This document shows positions 52,361-61,260 of a stretch of DNA of 64,000 nucleotides, piece after piece. Below the pieces are notes generated by a model. The model saw only the letters and a program-made list of their open reading frames with translations. It did not search any database and had not been told where the DNA came from. The position numbers were made by a program, and so were the translations under genes. Positions within the stretch are counted from its first letter, which is position 1; each line of letters starts with the position of its first letter. Origin of the DNA: CAG-917 sp051883555 (GTDB taxonomy: Bacteria; Bacillota; Clostridia; Christensenellales; CAG-917); assembly GCA_051883555.1 (NCBI GenBank), contig JBJETY010000036.1, forward strand, positions 1-64,000, in the 5' to 3' direction.

Positions 52361-53185
52361 TTAAAGAGGCAATTCGCAGTTTAATTCGGCAAGCATCTGC
52401 TTGATACTCTTTTTTGTTTTCGGGCACACGAAATCGGGTGCGATTTCATAAAGCGGCGTCAAGACAAATTCTCTGTTGAAATAATCAGGATGCGGAAGCG
52501 TTATTTTTTTCGTATCAACAACGATATTATCGTAAGTTATAATATCGATATCCAAAGTTCTGTCCGCCCATTTAACTTCTCTTTTTCTATCCGCTTTTGC
52601 TTCCGTTTCGTGTATGCGGTCCAACAATTCGCTCGGATTTAAAAAACATCCGAATTCGACTGCGGCGTTTAAAAAATCGTTTTCGGCAACTCCGCCGTAA
52701 GGCTTTGTAGTATATTTTGCCGAAGTCTTTTTAACCTTGCCGAATTTTTTCAGCTCGTTTATCGCAAAATCTAAGTATGCGCTTTTATTGCCTTCGCTGC
52801 TGCCGATTGAAAGATAAGCGGTATGACTTTCTAAAGCCGTACAAAACGCCACGTCCGAAACTTTGACCGACATCGGTGCGTCAGGCTTTGAAACTTTCAC
52901 TTCGATTTTTTCTAAAAACGGATACTTAACGCTTAACAGGCGTGCAATTTCATACCCCAGCTTTTCTATTAAATTGAACGTATTGCTTTTTGTAAATTCG
53001 CTGATAAGTTGCGCCGCCTCGCCGTAGTCTACCGTATATGCAAGCTCGTCGTTTGCCATGGCTTCTTTAAAATCTCCGTAAAGGCGGACGGAAACCGAAA
53101 ATCTCTGTTCCGTATCCTTTTCAAAACTAAAACAGCCGTGTTTAGCGAAAATTTCAATACCGTCAATTATTATGCAATCTAACAA
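52361..53185 (-). CDS. Bifunctional dihydroneopterin aldolase / HPPK (FolB-FolK fusion)
   Basis: 274 residues joining two folate enzymes. Residues 1-~117 are FolB (DGIEIFAKHGCFSFEKDTEQRFSVSVRL, then TVDYGE and NLIEKLGYEIARLL). Residues ~120-274 are HPPK (YLSIGSSEGNKSAYLDFAINELKKFGKVKKTSAKYTTKPYGG; RTLDIDIITYDN; LPHPDYFNREFVLTPLYEIAPDF). Converts dihydroneopterin to the hydroxymethyl-pterin pyrophosphate used by FolP. Overlaps folP by 23 bp. Confidence 0.95.
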   Translation of the reverse strand: MLDCIIIDGIEIFAKHGCFSFEKDTEQRFSVSVRLYGDFKEAMANDELAYTVDYGEAAQLISEFTKSNTFNLIEKLGYEIARLLSVKYPFLEKIEVKVSKPDAPMSVKVSDVAFCTALESHTAYLSIGSSEGNKSAYLDFAINELKKFGKVKKTSAKYTTKPYGGVAENDFLNAAVEFGCFLNPSELLDRIHETEAKADRKREVKWADRTLDIDIITYDNIVVDTKKITLPHPDYFNREFVLTPLYEIAPDFVCPKTKKSIKQMLAELNCELPL

Positions 53186-53945
53186 CTGCTCTCTCCTTTG
53201 CCATAACGTTTTCGGCGACGTCGTGTATGCGTATAATGTTTATTCCCTTTTCAACTGCAAGTTCGGTTGCTTTCAACGTCGGCTCCAATCTGTCTTCGAC
53301 GTTTCCGCCGAACATTGATTTTCTCGATACGCCTATTAAAAGCGGATAACCGAATTTTGCAAAACGTTCATAACCGTTCATTACTTCGAAATTCTGTTCT
53401 TTCGTCTTGCCAAAGCCTATTCCTGCGTCAAGACATATTTTGTTTTCTTTTATCCCCGCTTTTAACGCAACGGCAAGCTGTCTTTCAAAAAACGAGTCGA
53501 TATCGTCGAATAAATTTTTATATTCGGTGCCCGTCTGATTGTGCATAATGCAAACGTTGGCGTCGTATTCGGCAACCGTTTCCGCCATACCCTTGTGCAT
53601 AAGTCCCCATATATCGTTTATCAGATCCGCTCCGCATTCCAAAGCGTATCTTGCAACGTCTGGCTTATCCGTATCGACGGAAATCGGAACGTTGAAACTT
53701 TTGACAATTTCTTTGAGAGGAGACAATCTCTTTATCTCTTCTTCGGCGGAAATTACTTCGTGTCCCGGTCTTGACGACATTGCGCCGATATCGATTATTT
53801 CCGCGCCGTCTTTTATTGCTCTGTCTATAACTTTTAACGCTTCATCCTGTTTGACTCTGCTACCTGCAAAGAAACTGTCAGGCGTAAGATTCACTATCGC
53901 CATTATGTGCGAGCCTTTTGAAAAATCAATTCCCTTTATTTCCAT
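53163..53945 (-). CDS. folP: Dihydropteroate synthase
   Basis: Joins the pterin pyrophosphate to p-aminobenzoate. 260 residues: IMAIVNLTPDSFFAGSR near 14-30, GAEIIDIGAMSSRPG near 46-60, VSIDTDKPDVA-like segment near 97, NDIWGL near 117, GIGFGKTKEQN near 180 and the final RIHDV near 243. Between folE and folBK; the spacing to folE is 149 bp and includes a tandem repeat. Confidence 0.96.
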   Translation of the reverse strand: MEIKGIDFSKGSHIMAIVNLTPDSFFAGSRVKQDEALKVIDRAIKDGAEIIDIGAMSSRPGHEVISAEEEIKRLSPLKEIVKSFNVPISVDTDKPDVARYALECGADLINDIWGLMHKGMAETVAEYDANVCIMHNQTGTEYKNLFDDIDSFFERQLAVALKAGIKENKICLDAGIGFGKTKEQNFEVMNGYERFAKFGYPLLIGVSRKSMFGGNVEDRLEPTLKATELAVEKGINIIRIHDVAENVMAKERAVVRLHNN

Positions 53946-53998
53946 ACGATACCCCGAATTTTACGTAATTTAAGATTTTTAATTAACGATTTAAAATT

Positions 53999-54046
53999 CA
54001 CTATTTTAAATTTACGATTTTACACTATTTTAAATTTACGATTTTA
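53999..54046. repeat. Two perfect tandem copies of a 24-bp AT-rich unit
   Basis: Copies at 53999-54022 and 54023-54046, starting CACTATTTTAAATTTACG. Located between folE and folP. Confidence 0.9.
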
Positions 54047-54094
54047 AATTGATATTTCAATTAAAGCCGTATTCAATTGTTTGCGCAACCGTTT

Positions 54095-54655
54095 CTATCT
54101 GACGACTAAAGTTAAAATGGTATTTTTTAAGTCGTTAGAAATTTCGCCTCTCACGGAATAAGACGTAACTTTTGTTCCGACCTTTTTAATTCCTCTCGAG
54201 GTCATGCAGGTGTGCTCGCCTTCGCAAACAACCATTACGCCCTTTGCACCCAGATGTTTATATACGGCTTCGCAAATCTGGTCTGTCATTCTTTCCTGAA
54301 GCTGCAATCTTTTTGCATATACTTCAACGGTACGGGCAAGTTTCGATAAACCTACTACTTTGCCGTTAGGGATATAGGCAATTGCAATCTTCCCGAAAAA
54401 CGGCATAAGATGGTGTTCGCAAGTAGATGAAAAAGTTATATCCTTTTCAAGCACAAGCTCGCCGCTCGGAGAATCGAAAGTTTTTGAAAGCGGAACGTCG
54501 GCGTTCTGTTCGTAACCCGACAGAATTTCTTCATAAGCTCTTGCTACGCGAGCGGGCGTTTCCGCAAGCCCTTCACGGTATACGTCTTCGCCCACAGCCT
54601 CTATAATCATTTTTACTGCTTTTTCTATTTTCTCTTTATCTATCATATCCGTCAA
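54095..54655 (-). CDS. folE: GTP cyclohydrolase I (FolE1)
   Basis: Converts GTP to 7,8-dihydroneopterin triphosphate. 186 residues. ETPARVARAYEEILSGY near 32-48, the zinc/active-site segment STCEHHLMPFFGKIAIAYIP near 79-98, GLSKLARTVEVYAKRLQLQERMT near 104-126 and the second zinc cysteine in GEHTCMTSRG near 148. TTG 54655 is chosen as it has AAGGAG five bases upstream; ATG 54646 is too far from that site. Overlaps folC by 20 bp. Confidence 0.95.
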   Translation of the reverse strand: MTDMIDKEKIEKAVKMIIEAVGEDVYREGLAETPARVARAYEEILSGYEQNADVPLSKTFDSPSGELVLEKDITFSSTCEHHLMPFFGKIAIAYIPNGKVVGLSKLARTVEVYAKRLQLQERMTDQICEAVYKHLGAKGVMVVCEGEHTCMTSRGIKKVGTKVTSYSVRGEISNDLKNTILTLVVR

Positions 54656-55883
54656 TTATTCTCCTTGCATCGCCTAACACGGACAGTGTACCACAAACCA
54701 CGACAATTTTATACTTTTTTGCCATATCTTTTATACTTTCTTCAAGGCTTATTCCTACTTGCGCCTTGCAATATTTCTTCGCCGTTTCGCATAGTTTTTC
54801 TTTTGCAAGCGACCTTTCGCCTTCTGCGTCGACCGCCGTTATTTCTTCGAAACACGTAGCAAAAGACTTTACCGTCGCAACGTAATCTTTATCCGCAAAA
54901 GTGGCAACGATTCCGCCAACCTTTTCGCCGTTAAAATATTTATTCACGGTTTTGGCAAGTGCCGCCGCCCCGTCGGCGTTGTGTGCGCCGTCTAAAACAA
55001 ATATATTATTTTTACGCTTCATAACCTCGAAACGCCCCGGCCAAACCGTTTCGATAAGTCCGCGGTGTATGGCGTCTTTACCAATAAATACGCCGTTGTC
55101 GTTAAGTACCTTTGCGGCAAGTACGGCAAGCGAAGCGTTCTGTATCTGATGGTCGCCGAGTAGCCTTATGAAATAATCTTCGTTTTCAAACTCAAAAAGC
55201 TGTCCACGCGTAGAATATTCCTTGCCCTCAAAATCCGTTGCGAAATAAGTCATAAGATGATTTACGAACAAAGGCATTATCTCTTTTTTTTGCATAACGG
55301 TACAAAGCGGACAACCGTCTGCAATAGCTAATTTTTCTTTTGCTATCTGCTCTAAGGTGTCGCCCAGAATTTGCATATGGTCAAAACCTATTTCGGTTAT
55401 CACGGCAAGCAATTTGTTCTTAACGACGTTTGTTGCGTCAAGCCTTCCGCCCAATCCCGTTTCGATTACGCATAAATCACAGCGATTTTTCAAAAAAAAC
55501 ATAAACGCTACTGCCGTTTCGATTTCAAAAGCCGTAGGTTCGAAACCCGTCCCTGCAAGTTTATCCGAAGCGTTTTTGCAAACGGTCATAAGTTCCGCAA
55601 GCTCTTCGTCGGATATATTCTGTCCGTTTATTTTGTATCGCTCGTTATATGTAAACACGGACGGCGACGAATAACTTCCCACTTTATAATCGGCGCAACG
55701 CAATATCGACGATAAATAAGCAAGCGTAGACCCCTTTCCGTTTGTACCTGCAATGTGAACGAATTTTAATTCTCTTTCAGGATTTCCCAACTCATCAAGA
55801 AGTTTCTGCATCGTCTCGAGTCCGTATTTGCTTCCGAATTTACTTTTGTTAGTTATATACTCTACAGCTTCCGTGTATTCCAT
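54636..55883 (-). CDS. folC: Folylpolyglutamate synthase / dihydrofolate synthase
   Basis: Adds glutamate to dihydropteroate or folates. 415 residues: FVHIAGTNGKGSTLAYLSSIL near 42-62 (ATP loop), SSPSVFTYNERYKING near 77-92, ETGLGGRLDATNVV near 137-150, TEIGFDHMQILGDTLEQIAKEK near 158-180 and VLDGAHNADGAAAL near 298-311. First gene of folC-folE-folP-folBK. CGAGG precedes the ATG. Confidence 0.95.
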   Translation of the reverse strand: MEYTEAVEYITNKSKFGSKYGLETMQKLLDELGNPERELKFVHIAGTNGKGSTLAYLSSILRCADYKVGSYSSPSVFTYNERYKINGQNISDEELAELMTVCKNASDKLAGTGFEPTAFEIETAVAFMFFLKNRCDLCVIETGLGGRLDATNVVKNKLLAVITEIGFDHMQILGDTLEQIAKEKLAIADGCPLCTVMQKKEIMPLFVNHLMTYFATDFEGKEYSTRGQLFEFENEDYFIRLLGDHQIQNASLAVLAAKVLNDNGVFIGKDAIHRGLIETVWPGRFEVMKRKNNIFVLDGAHNADGAAALAKTVNKYFNGEKVGGIVATFADKDYVATVKSFATCFEEITAVDAEGERSLAKEKLCETAKKYCKAQVGISLEESIKDMAKKYKIVVVCGTLSVLGDARRIIDGYDR

Positions 55884-55898
55884 AATAGCCTCGTTTTC

Positions 55899-55926
55899 AT
55901 TTTATCACAAACTTTATTTTAAGCAA
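55899..55926 (-). promoter_or_regulatory. Promoter of the folate operon
   Basis: Minus strand: TTGCTT (55926-55921), 16 bp, TAAAAT (55904-55899). No THF riboswitch seen. Confidence 0.55.
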
Positions 55927-56094
55927 TCGTTTAAAGGCTAATTTAAACGTTAAACAAAATTTAACGTTTATAACAGACTTTTTTCAGCAGCATAGCGCCT
56001 AACTTTTTGCGTCGTTTAAAAATTTAACTTCAACACTTCTTTAACGCTCACACGTCTTAATCTTAAGTTGTTAAACTTAAAATTATCCAATTAA

Positions 56095-56123
56095 TTGCAT
56101 AAAGCGGCTATGTATGATAAAAT
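56095..56123 (+). promoter_or_regulatory. Promoter of the DUF5058 pair
   Basis: TTGCAT (56095-56100), 17 bp, TAAAAT (56118-56123). Confidence 0.6.
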
Positions 56124-56160
56124 CTTTTTATAATTTTTACATAAGTTTAAGGGGTTTAAA

Positions 56161-56967
56161 GTGGCATATTCAATTTCGGCAGTCGATACGAACAATCCGT
56201 GGATGTACCTTCTTTACGGTATAGTCGTCGTATTCGTGCTTACCCAATCGATCGTTTATTTAGTCAAATCTTTAAGGCGAGCGAAACAAATCAATATGGA
56301 TATGGGAAAATTGAAGAAAGTTATTTCTTCTTCGATTATGTTTTCCGTTTTACCGTCAATCGGAATTTTTATCGGAATCGTTACTTTGGTCGGCGCGATA
56401 GGAATAGCGTTGCCGGCTATCAGGCTTTCAATTATCGGCGCTCTTCAATATGAAACGTTGGTCGTCGACACGGTTGCAAATCAGTTTACCGGCACAAGCA
56501 ACGGAATCGCTTCGATTATAGGAAATATCGACGCAAGCACGTTTGTAACAATAGCGGCAGTTATGACCGTGGCAATTATATGGGGACCTCTTTTCTGCCT
56601 TTTCTGTTACAGACGACTTCAACCGAAAATGCTGTCTCTCGCTTCTAAAACGACGGGAAAAGACGATTCCATTTTCGGAGCTGTTTTCGTCGGAATGGTA
56701 TTGGCTTACATTTCGGTTGCAATCGGTCAGTTCACAGGGGCTGCTACAAACATTGCAAGCTATTACAACCTGATCGCCGTTTTGGTTTCGGCAGGGCTTA
56801 TGTTCGTATTCGATATTCTGATTACCCGTTGCAACCAAAAATGGCTCGAAAATTTCTCTCTCGCTCTTGCTATGATTGCAGGAATGGGCGTAGTAGCAAT
56901 TATCAGTTATTTCAACCCCGACGCTTATGCCGCACTGAAAAGTGCCGCAATCGGTTTGATCGTTTAA
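56161..56967 (+). CDS. DUF5058-family membrane protein
   Basis: 268 residues, about seven membrane segments, start SAVDTNNPWMYLLYGIVVVFVLTQSIVYLVKSLRRAKQINMD and a conserved MFSVLPSIGIFIGIVTLVGAIGIALPAIRLSIIGALQYE. GTG start with AAGGGG upstream. Forms a two-gene unit with the next membrane protein (16-bp gap). I recall DUF5058 as a Firmicutes membrane family often found in such pairs; a transporter role is a guess. Confidence 0.75.
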   Translation: MAYSISAVDTNNPWMYLLYGIVVVFVLTQSIVYLVKSLRRAKQINMDMGKLKKVISSSIMFSVLPSIGIFIGIVTLVGAIGIALPAIRLSIIGALQYETLVVDTVANQFTGTSNGIASIIGNIDASTFVTIAAVMTVAIIWGPLFCLFCYRRLQPKMLSLASKTTGKDDSIFGAVFVGMVLAYISVAIGQFTGAATNIASYYNLIAVLVSAGLMFVFDILITRCNQKWLENFSLALAMIAGMGVVAIISYFNPDAYAALKSAAIGLIV

Positions 56968-56983
56968 TTTTAAAGGTGACACT

Positions 56984-57859
56984 ATGAAGAAAAATCAAAA
57001 CTTTTTAACGGCTACCTGCGACGTAAACGTAGCAAGTCAGATGATAAACAAAAATCTGCATAAACAAGGACAGATATGGACGGCAATCGCATTAATCGTT
57101 ATGTGCATGGTACCTGTAGGAATGTCAATTATCTACAATACCACGCTTAACTGGAAACTGTTTTTTACGTGCGTCGGACTTTTAATTTACTATCTTCCTA
57201 TGGGTATCGGCGAAGTATTTACGTATAGCTATATGCTCGGCGTAAACGGAACCTATTTAGCTTTTGTTACGGGCAATTTGTCAAATCTTAAAATACCTTG
57301 CGTCGTCAATGCCGTAAATATCGTAGGCACGAAAGTCGGCACGGAAGAACACGAAATTGCTTGCACCGTGTCTATTGCGGTATCGTCTATAGTCACCGTC
57401 GTGGTTATTTTAATAGGCGTTATTGCTCTTGCAGTTTCAGGATTGGGAGATTGGTTAAATTCCGCTCAGGCAGCGTTTTTAACACCTGCATTCGGAACGG
57501 TTGCCTTTGCTCTTTTCGGAGCGTTGGGCGGCAAGTATCTCGTTAAATATCCGAAAATTGCAATCTTTCCGTTCATCATTATGGTTGCGCTCACCGTAAC
57601 TTTCAATCTCATAGGAAAAGGTAGCATGGCTCAACCTGCAACCTTCATTTTCGTAGGCGTTGTGCTTTGCTTTATAAGCGCAATCGTTTGGCAGAAAATC
57701 GAAGCGAAAAAGAAAGCAAAAGCCGAGCTTATAAATCTGGTTGCAAGCGGCGCTTCGCAAAATGCCGAAACGTCCGAACGAGATTTGCAAATCACAGCCG
57801 AACAAGTTCAGTCAGAAAATGAAAAAATCACGGAAGAGACCGCTAACGACGACAAATAA
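56984..57859 (+). CDS. Membrane partner of the DUF5058 protein, with acidic tail
   Basis: 291 residues, about seven membrane segments (WTAIALIVMCMVPVGMSIIYN, LFFTCVGLLIYYLPMGIGEVFTYSYMLGVNGTYLAFVTGNLSNLKIPCVVNAV, and later spans). After the last span (about residue 240) a basic stretch (EAKKKAKAE) leads to a ~45-residue acidic tail ending EETANDDK. GGTGA before the ATG. The conserved GTYLAFVTGNLSNLKIP segment may line a substrate path. Function unknown. Confidence 0.75.
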   Translation: MKKNQNFLTATCDVNVASQMINKNLHKQGQIWTAIALIVMCMVPVGMSIIYNTTLNWKLFFTCVGLLIYYLPMGIGEVFTYSYMLGVNGTYLAFVTGNLSNLKIPCVVNAVNIVGTKVGTEEHEIACTVSIAVSSIVTVVVILIGVIALAVSGLGDWLNSAQAAFLTPAFGTVAFALFGALGGKYLVKYPKIAIFPFIIMVALTVTFNLIGKGSMAQPATFIFVGVVLCFISAIVWQKIEAKKKAKAELINLVASGASQNAETSERDLQITAEQVQSENEKITEETANDDK

Positions 57860-58502
57860 GCAAATAAGTATTTGGCTATTTATGTCAGAAAAAAAGTTAT
57901 TTAATAAAGCTCTTTTAAAATTTATTTAAGTTAAAAAGCAATTTATTTATACGCTCGAATAAAAACTTATCCGTAGCTTAAACGCTACGGATATTTTTTA
58001 CGTTTTAGTTATATCTATTTTAAAAACTGCAAAGTTTAATATTTGTGTAAAAAAATTTTTTATAGTCTTATTTTTTGTTGTAAGTTAAACGTTTTATAAA
58101 TGCGCAAAGGTGGCTAACCGCTGTCTTTTGCTTTTCCGCTCTTTATGCTTTTAAAATTTATATATCTTTACCGTCGCTTTGCCTACAAACTCTTCAAAAA
58201 AAACGCGCTAACGCTTTGTAATATGGCTCTCACGCTTTTAAATGTGCGTTGTGCAAAGCAACAAATTAAAGTGACAAAAAAGGTCGACTAAGTTCTTGCC
58301 AACCTTTTTGTTTTCATAATTTATTCGCAACGCATATATTAGCAACGCTCTGCTCGTCCGTGCGTTTTGCGCTTTAAAACTTTTATCCGAAAACTCACGA
58401 TAAATAAGCATCGGCTTTATTTAACCGACAACGCTTTACATAATCGTCAAACCTTTTACGTCGATTTTTTATATGCCTTTTAAAGCTTTAACTATCCTTT
58501 AA
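57860..58502. other. Intergenic region, DUF5058 pair to GH2 gene
   Basis: Terminator at 57969-57998 (ATCCGTAGC/GCTACGGAT with T-tail) and a second hairpin, AAAAAGGT...ACCTTTTT, at about 58276-58308. The rest, about 400 bases, holds no gene or motif I recognise. Confidence 0.55.
57969..57998 (+). terminator. Terminator of the DUF5058 pair
   Basis: ATCCGTAGC-TTAAAC-GCTACGGAT followed by ATTTTTT. Confidence 0.85.
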
Positions 58503-60305
58503 TCAATCGAATTTTATGGATTTAAGTTTTTCGTTACACTCTTTTACCATATCGACAGGAAATTTGATTTCCTTGCGGTCGTACGTTATAAGTCCGTTTA
58601 TCTCTTCTTCGACGTCGCTCACCTGCGTATAGACGCTTGCCGCAAAACCTTTGACTGCCTGTTTGTAAAGAGTTTTTTCAAACAAACTCTTAAACGCTTT
58701 TGCCAACGCTTTATCGGTGTTGTAAATTCTGTATCCGAACGATTTATTAGGGCTGAACACGTGTCCCGACTTTTTATGGCTGTAACCGCCGAATTCCGAC
58801 AGAACGACAACTCTTTCGTCTTTAGGCGCTTTTACAGGAGTAAAATAGATGTGCAGACTCTTTAAGTCGCTCGTCTTTTTGCCTTGGTCGTGCCAACCGC
58901 TGACGGAATCGATAATTCTTGTGCTGTCGTATCCTTTAAGAATTTCGGTTGCCTTTACGCTGTCGAATTGACCCCAACCTTCGTTGAACGGAACCCACGT
59001 GCCGAGTGAAACGGTGTTTTTAAGATAATTGAAAGTTACGTCGAGTTCTTCATAATATTCTTTACGGCTTTCCGCGCTCGCTCTGCCGAAACGCTTATAA
59101 TTCTTTTCGCTATCCTTTAAATGGAAACCTAAGAAAGGCAACAAACCTATAACGGAAAATTTATATTTTTCACCGCCCGAAACCATATCCTGCCAGACTA
59201 TCATTCCCAATCTGTCGCAGTGATAGTACCAACGAAGCGGCTCGATTTTAATATGCTTACGAAGCATATTGAAACCCATTTCCTTCATAAGTTTGATATC
59301 GTATTCCATAGCCGAATCGGTAGGCGGAGTAAGCATACCGTCCGACCAGTAGCCTTGGTCTAAAAGTCCCGTCTGATAATAAATTTTATTGTTCAGGGCA
59401 AGACGTTTTTTACCCTTTGCGTCCTTCATAATGGAAAACTTTCTCATTCCGAAATACGACTTTACGGTATCGTCGCCGACCTTAACTTCAAGGTCGTAGA
59501 GTTTAGGATTTTCAGGCGACCAAAGTTCGAACTCTTTTAAAGAAATTTCTGCAACTCCGTCAGCCGTCTTACCCTCTGCAACGACTTTACCGCCGTCAAC
59601 GACTTTAATCGTCGCTTCGGCGTCCGCAACCGTCTTAACCGTCACGACGCTTTTATCGATATCGGGAATAATCGTCATATCTTTAAGATAAACCGACGGA
59701 ACGCTTTCAATCCATACGGTCTGCCATATGCCCGATTGCGGAGTATACCATATTCCGCCGTTCTTTAATGCTTGTTTCGCTCTTGTGTGATAACTAGTGT
59801 CCGTAGGGTCCGTTACGACGACGGAAATTACGTTTTTACCTTCTTTTACGGCGTCGGTTACGTCAAGCGTAAAAGGCGTATAGCCGCCCTTATGAGAGCC
59901 GACTTCTTTGTCGTTAATCTTTACGCGGCATTCAAAATCGACCGCTCCGAAATTGATAAACGTTTTAGATTTGATAAAACCTTTGGCAACGTCAAATTCT
60001 CTTTCATAATACAAAACGTCGTCAGGTTGCGCAACGATAGCGTCCAACCCCGAAAGCAACGATTCAGGAGAAAACGGAACGAGAATCTCTTTGTCGTATC
60101 CGTCGAACTCACTACCTGCTTTTTTCATGGCAAACTTCCATTTGCCGTTAAGATTTATATAGCTGTTTCTTTCAAATTGTGGACGAGGATATTCGCTGAG
60201 CGGAATTTCCCCTACTTCATCGTAAAATTTCGATTGAAGTCTGACTCTTACGTTTTTAGATTTACTTTTGATTTCTTCCTGAGTTGATAAAACCTTTTTG
60301 CTCAT
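58503..60305 (-). CDS. Glycoside hydrolase family 2 protein
   Basis: 600 residues, cytoplasmic (no signal peptide). N-terminal sugar-binding jelly roll (SYINLNGKWKFAMKK, FINFGAVDFECRVKINDKEVGSHKGGYTPFTLDVTDAVKEGKN), an immunoglobulin-like domain, then the TIM barrel with acid/base Glu in WVPFNEGWGQFD near 435 and probable nucleophile Glu in VVLSEFGGYSHKKSG near 500. Likely a beta-galactosidase, beta-glucuronidase or mannosidase-type enzyme; specificity is not readable. GGGAGAAC upstream of the ATG. Divergent from the phosphodiesterase gene. Confidence 0.9.
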   Translation of the reverse strand: MSKKVLSTQEEIKSKSKNVRVRLQSKFYDEVGEIPLSEYPRPQFERNSYINLNGKWKFAMKKAGSEFDGYDKEILVPFSPESLLSGLDAIVAQPDDVLYYEREFDVAKGFIKSKTFINFGAVDFECRVKINDKEVGSHKGGYTPFTLDVTDAVKEGKNVISVVVTDPTDTSYHTRAKQALKNGGIWYTPQSGIWQTVWIESVPSVYLKDMTIIPDIDKSVVTVKTVADAEATIKVVDGGKVVAEGKTADGVAEISLKEFELWSPENPKLYDLEVKVGDDTVKSYFGMRKFSIMKDAKGKKRLALNNKIYYQTGLLDQGYWSDGMLTPPTDSAMEYDIKLMKEMGFNMLRKHIKIEPLRWYYHCDRLGMIVWQDMVSGGEKYKFSVIGLLPFLGFHLKDSEKNYKRFGRASAESRKEYYEELDVTFNYLKNTVSLGTWVPFNEGWGQFDSVKATEILKGYDSTRIIDSVSGWHDQGKKTSDLKSLHIYFTPVKAPKDERVVVLSEFGGYSHKKSGHVFSPNKSFGYRIYNTDKALAKAFKSLFEKTLYKQAVKGFAASVYTQVSDVEEEINGLITYDRKEIKFPVDMVKECNEKLKSIKFD

Positions 60306-60334
60306 CTTGTTCTCCCTTAACTTTTATGTGTATT

Positions 60335-60363
60335 ATTTTATCATATAAACTTTTTATGTGCAA
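60335..60363 (-). promoter_or_regulatory. Promoter of the GH2 gene
   Basis: Minus strand: TTGCAC (60363-60358), 17 bp, TAAAAT (60340-60335). Confidence 0.65.
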
Positions 60364-60382
60364 TATATTTTGGAAAATCGGC

Positions 60383-60411
60383 TTTACAAATAACCTTGCA
60401 TAATGTATACT
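60383..60411 (+). promoter_or_regulatory. Promoter of the phosphodiesterase gene
   Basis: TTTACA (60383-60388), 17 bp, TATACT (60406-60411); starts just left of the ribosome site. Confidence 0.65.
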
Positions 60412-60430
60412 TTATAAAGAGGTGAACATA

Positions 60431-60982
60431 ATGAAATTTATCATTGCGTCAGATTTGCACGGAAGTGCAACAAGTGCAAAACGCATTATAGAAATTGCAA
60501 ACGGACAACCTTTGATTTTGCTCGGCGATATATACAACCACGGTCCGAGAAATCCGTTACCTGACGGATACGCTCCTATGAAAGTTGCGGAATTGCTCAA
60601 CGCTTACACCGGCAAACTTATCGTTATAAAGGGAAATTGCGACAGCGAAGTCGACCAAATGATTTCAAATTTCACTTTCCAGGATTATCATGAGATTGTT
60701 ACAAACCGTTCGTTCTTTTTCTCGCACGGTCATAAGTTCAATATGGATACTCCGCCGGCGCACCTTAAAGCAGGCGACGTATGTTTCTACGGACATCTGC
60801 ACTATCCTTTCATAAAAGAAGTAAACGGAGTATACTTTATCAACAGCGGTTCGTGTTCGCTTCCTGTAAACGACAGTCCTCTTTCATATATCATCTTAGA
60901 TACGGCTGCCGACGTCATAACGATTTATGATTTTGAAGGAACAATAATCGACCGACTTGATTTCAAAAAAATCAATAAATAG
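60431..60982 (+). CDS. yfcE: YfcE/MJ0936-type metallophosphodiesterase
   Basis: 183 residues. MKFIIASDLHGSATSAKRIIE carries the first metal-binding DxH; LLGDIYNHGPRNP, IKGNCDSEVD and FFFSHGHKFNMDTPP follow, then FYGHLHYPFIKEVNGVYFINSGSCSLP. This is a full set of metal-binding residues. The ATG at 60431 has GAGG eight bases upstream; a GTG at 60422 lies within that site. Natural substrate unknown; E. coli YfcE acts on simple phosphodiesters. Confidence 0.92.
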   Translation: MKFIIASDLHGSATSAKRIIEIANGQPLILLGDIYNHGPRNPLPDGYAPMKVAELLNAYTGKLIVIKGNCDSEVDQMISNFTFQDYHEIVTNRSFFFSHGHKFNMDTPPAHLKAGDVCFYGHLHYPFIKEVNGVYFINSGSCSLPVNDSPLSYIILDTAADVITIYDFEGTIIDRLDFKKINK

Positions 60983-61126
60983 AAATCAATAATAGTTTAA
61001 ACCAAAACAACGCTTCAGGCTTTAAACAAGGCTTTTAGCGGCTTATCGTAAAATAGTTTTAAAAACAAATTTTACGCAAATTTTTTTGCAAATACCGCAT
61101 TAAACGTGCGATATAAAATAAATATA

Positions 61127-61200
61127 CGCTGGGGGTGACGGCTTGCCGTCTGAGATTAAACCCTTTGAACTTGATTGAGTTGGAACTCACGAAAGGAAGC
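61127..61200 (+). promoter_or_regulatory. TPP (THI-box) riboswitch
   Basis: GGGGGTG, then CTGAGATTAAACCCTTTGAAC, TTGAT and AACTCACGAAAGGAAGC, the conserved thiamine pyrophosphate aptamer core in order. With the terminator that follows it should stop thiT transcription when TPP is bound. Confidence 0.95.
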
Positions 61201-61204
61201 ATTC

Positions 61205-61237
61205 AGTCCTCGATGGTTTTCCACGAGGACTTTTCTT
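61205..61237 (+). terminator. Expression-platform terminator of the TPP riboswitch
   Basis: AGTCCTCG-A-TGG-TTTT-CCA-CGAGGACT stem followed by TTTCTTT. Confidence 0.88.
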
Positions 61238-61260
61238 TACAACCAGCGGAAGGAGTAAAA

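Noticed and set aside
52361..53185. Frameshift joining separate folB and folK
   Set aside because: The frame is continuous with intact motifs for both domains; FolB-FolK fusions are known.
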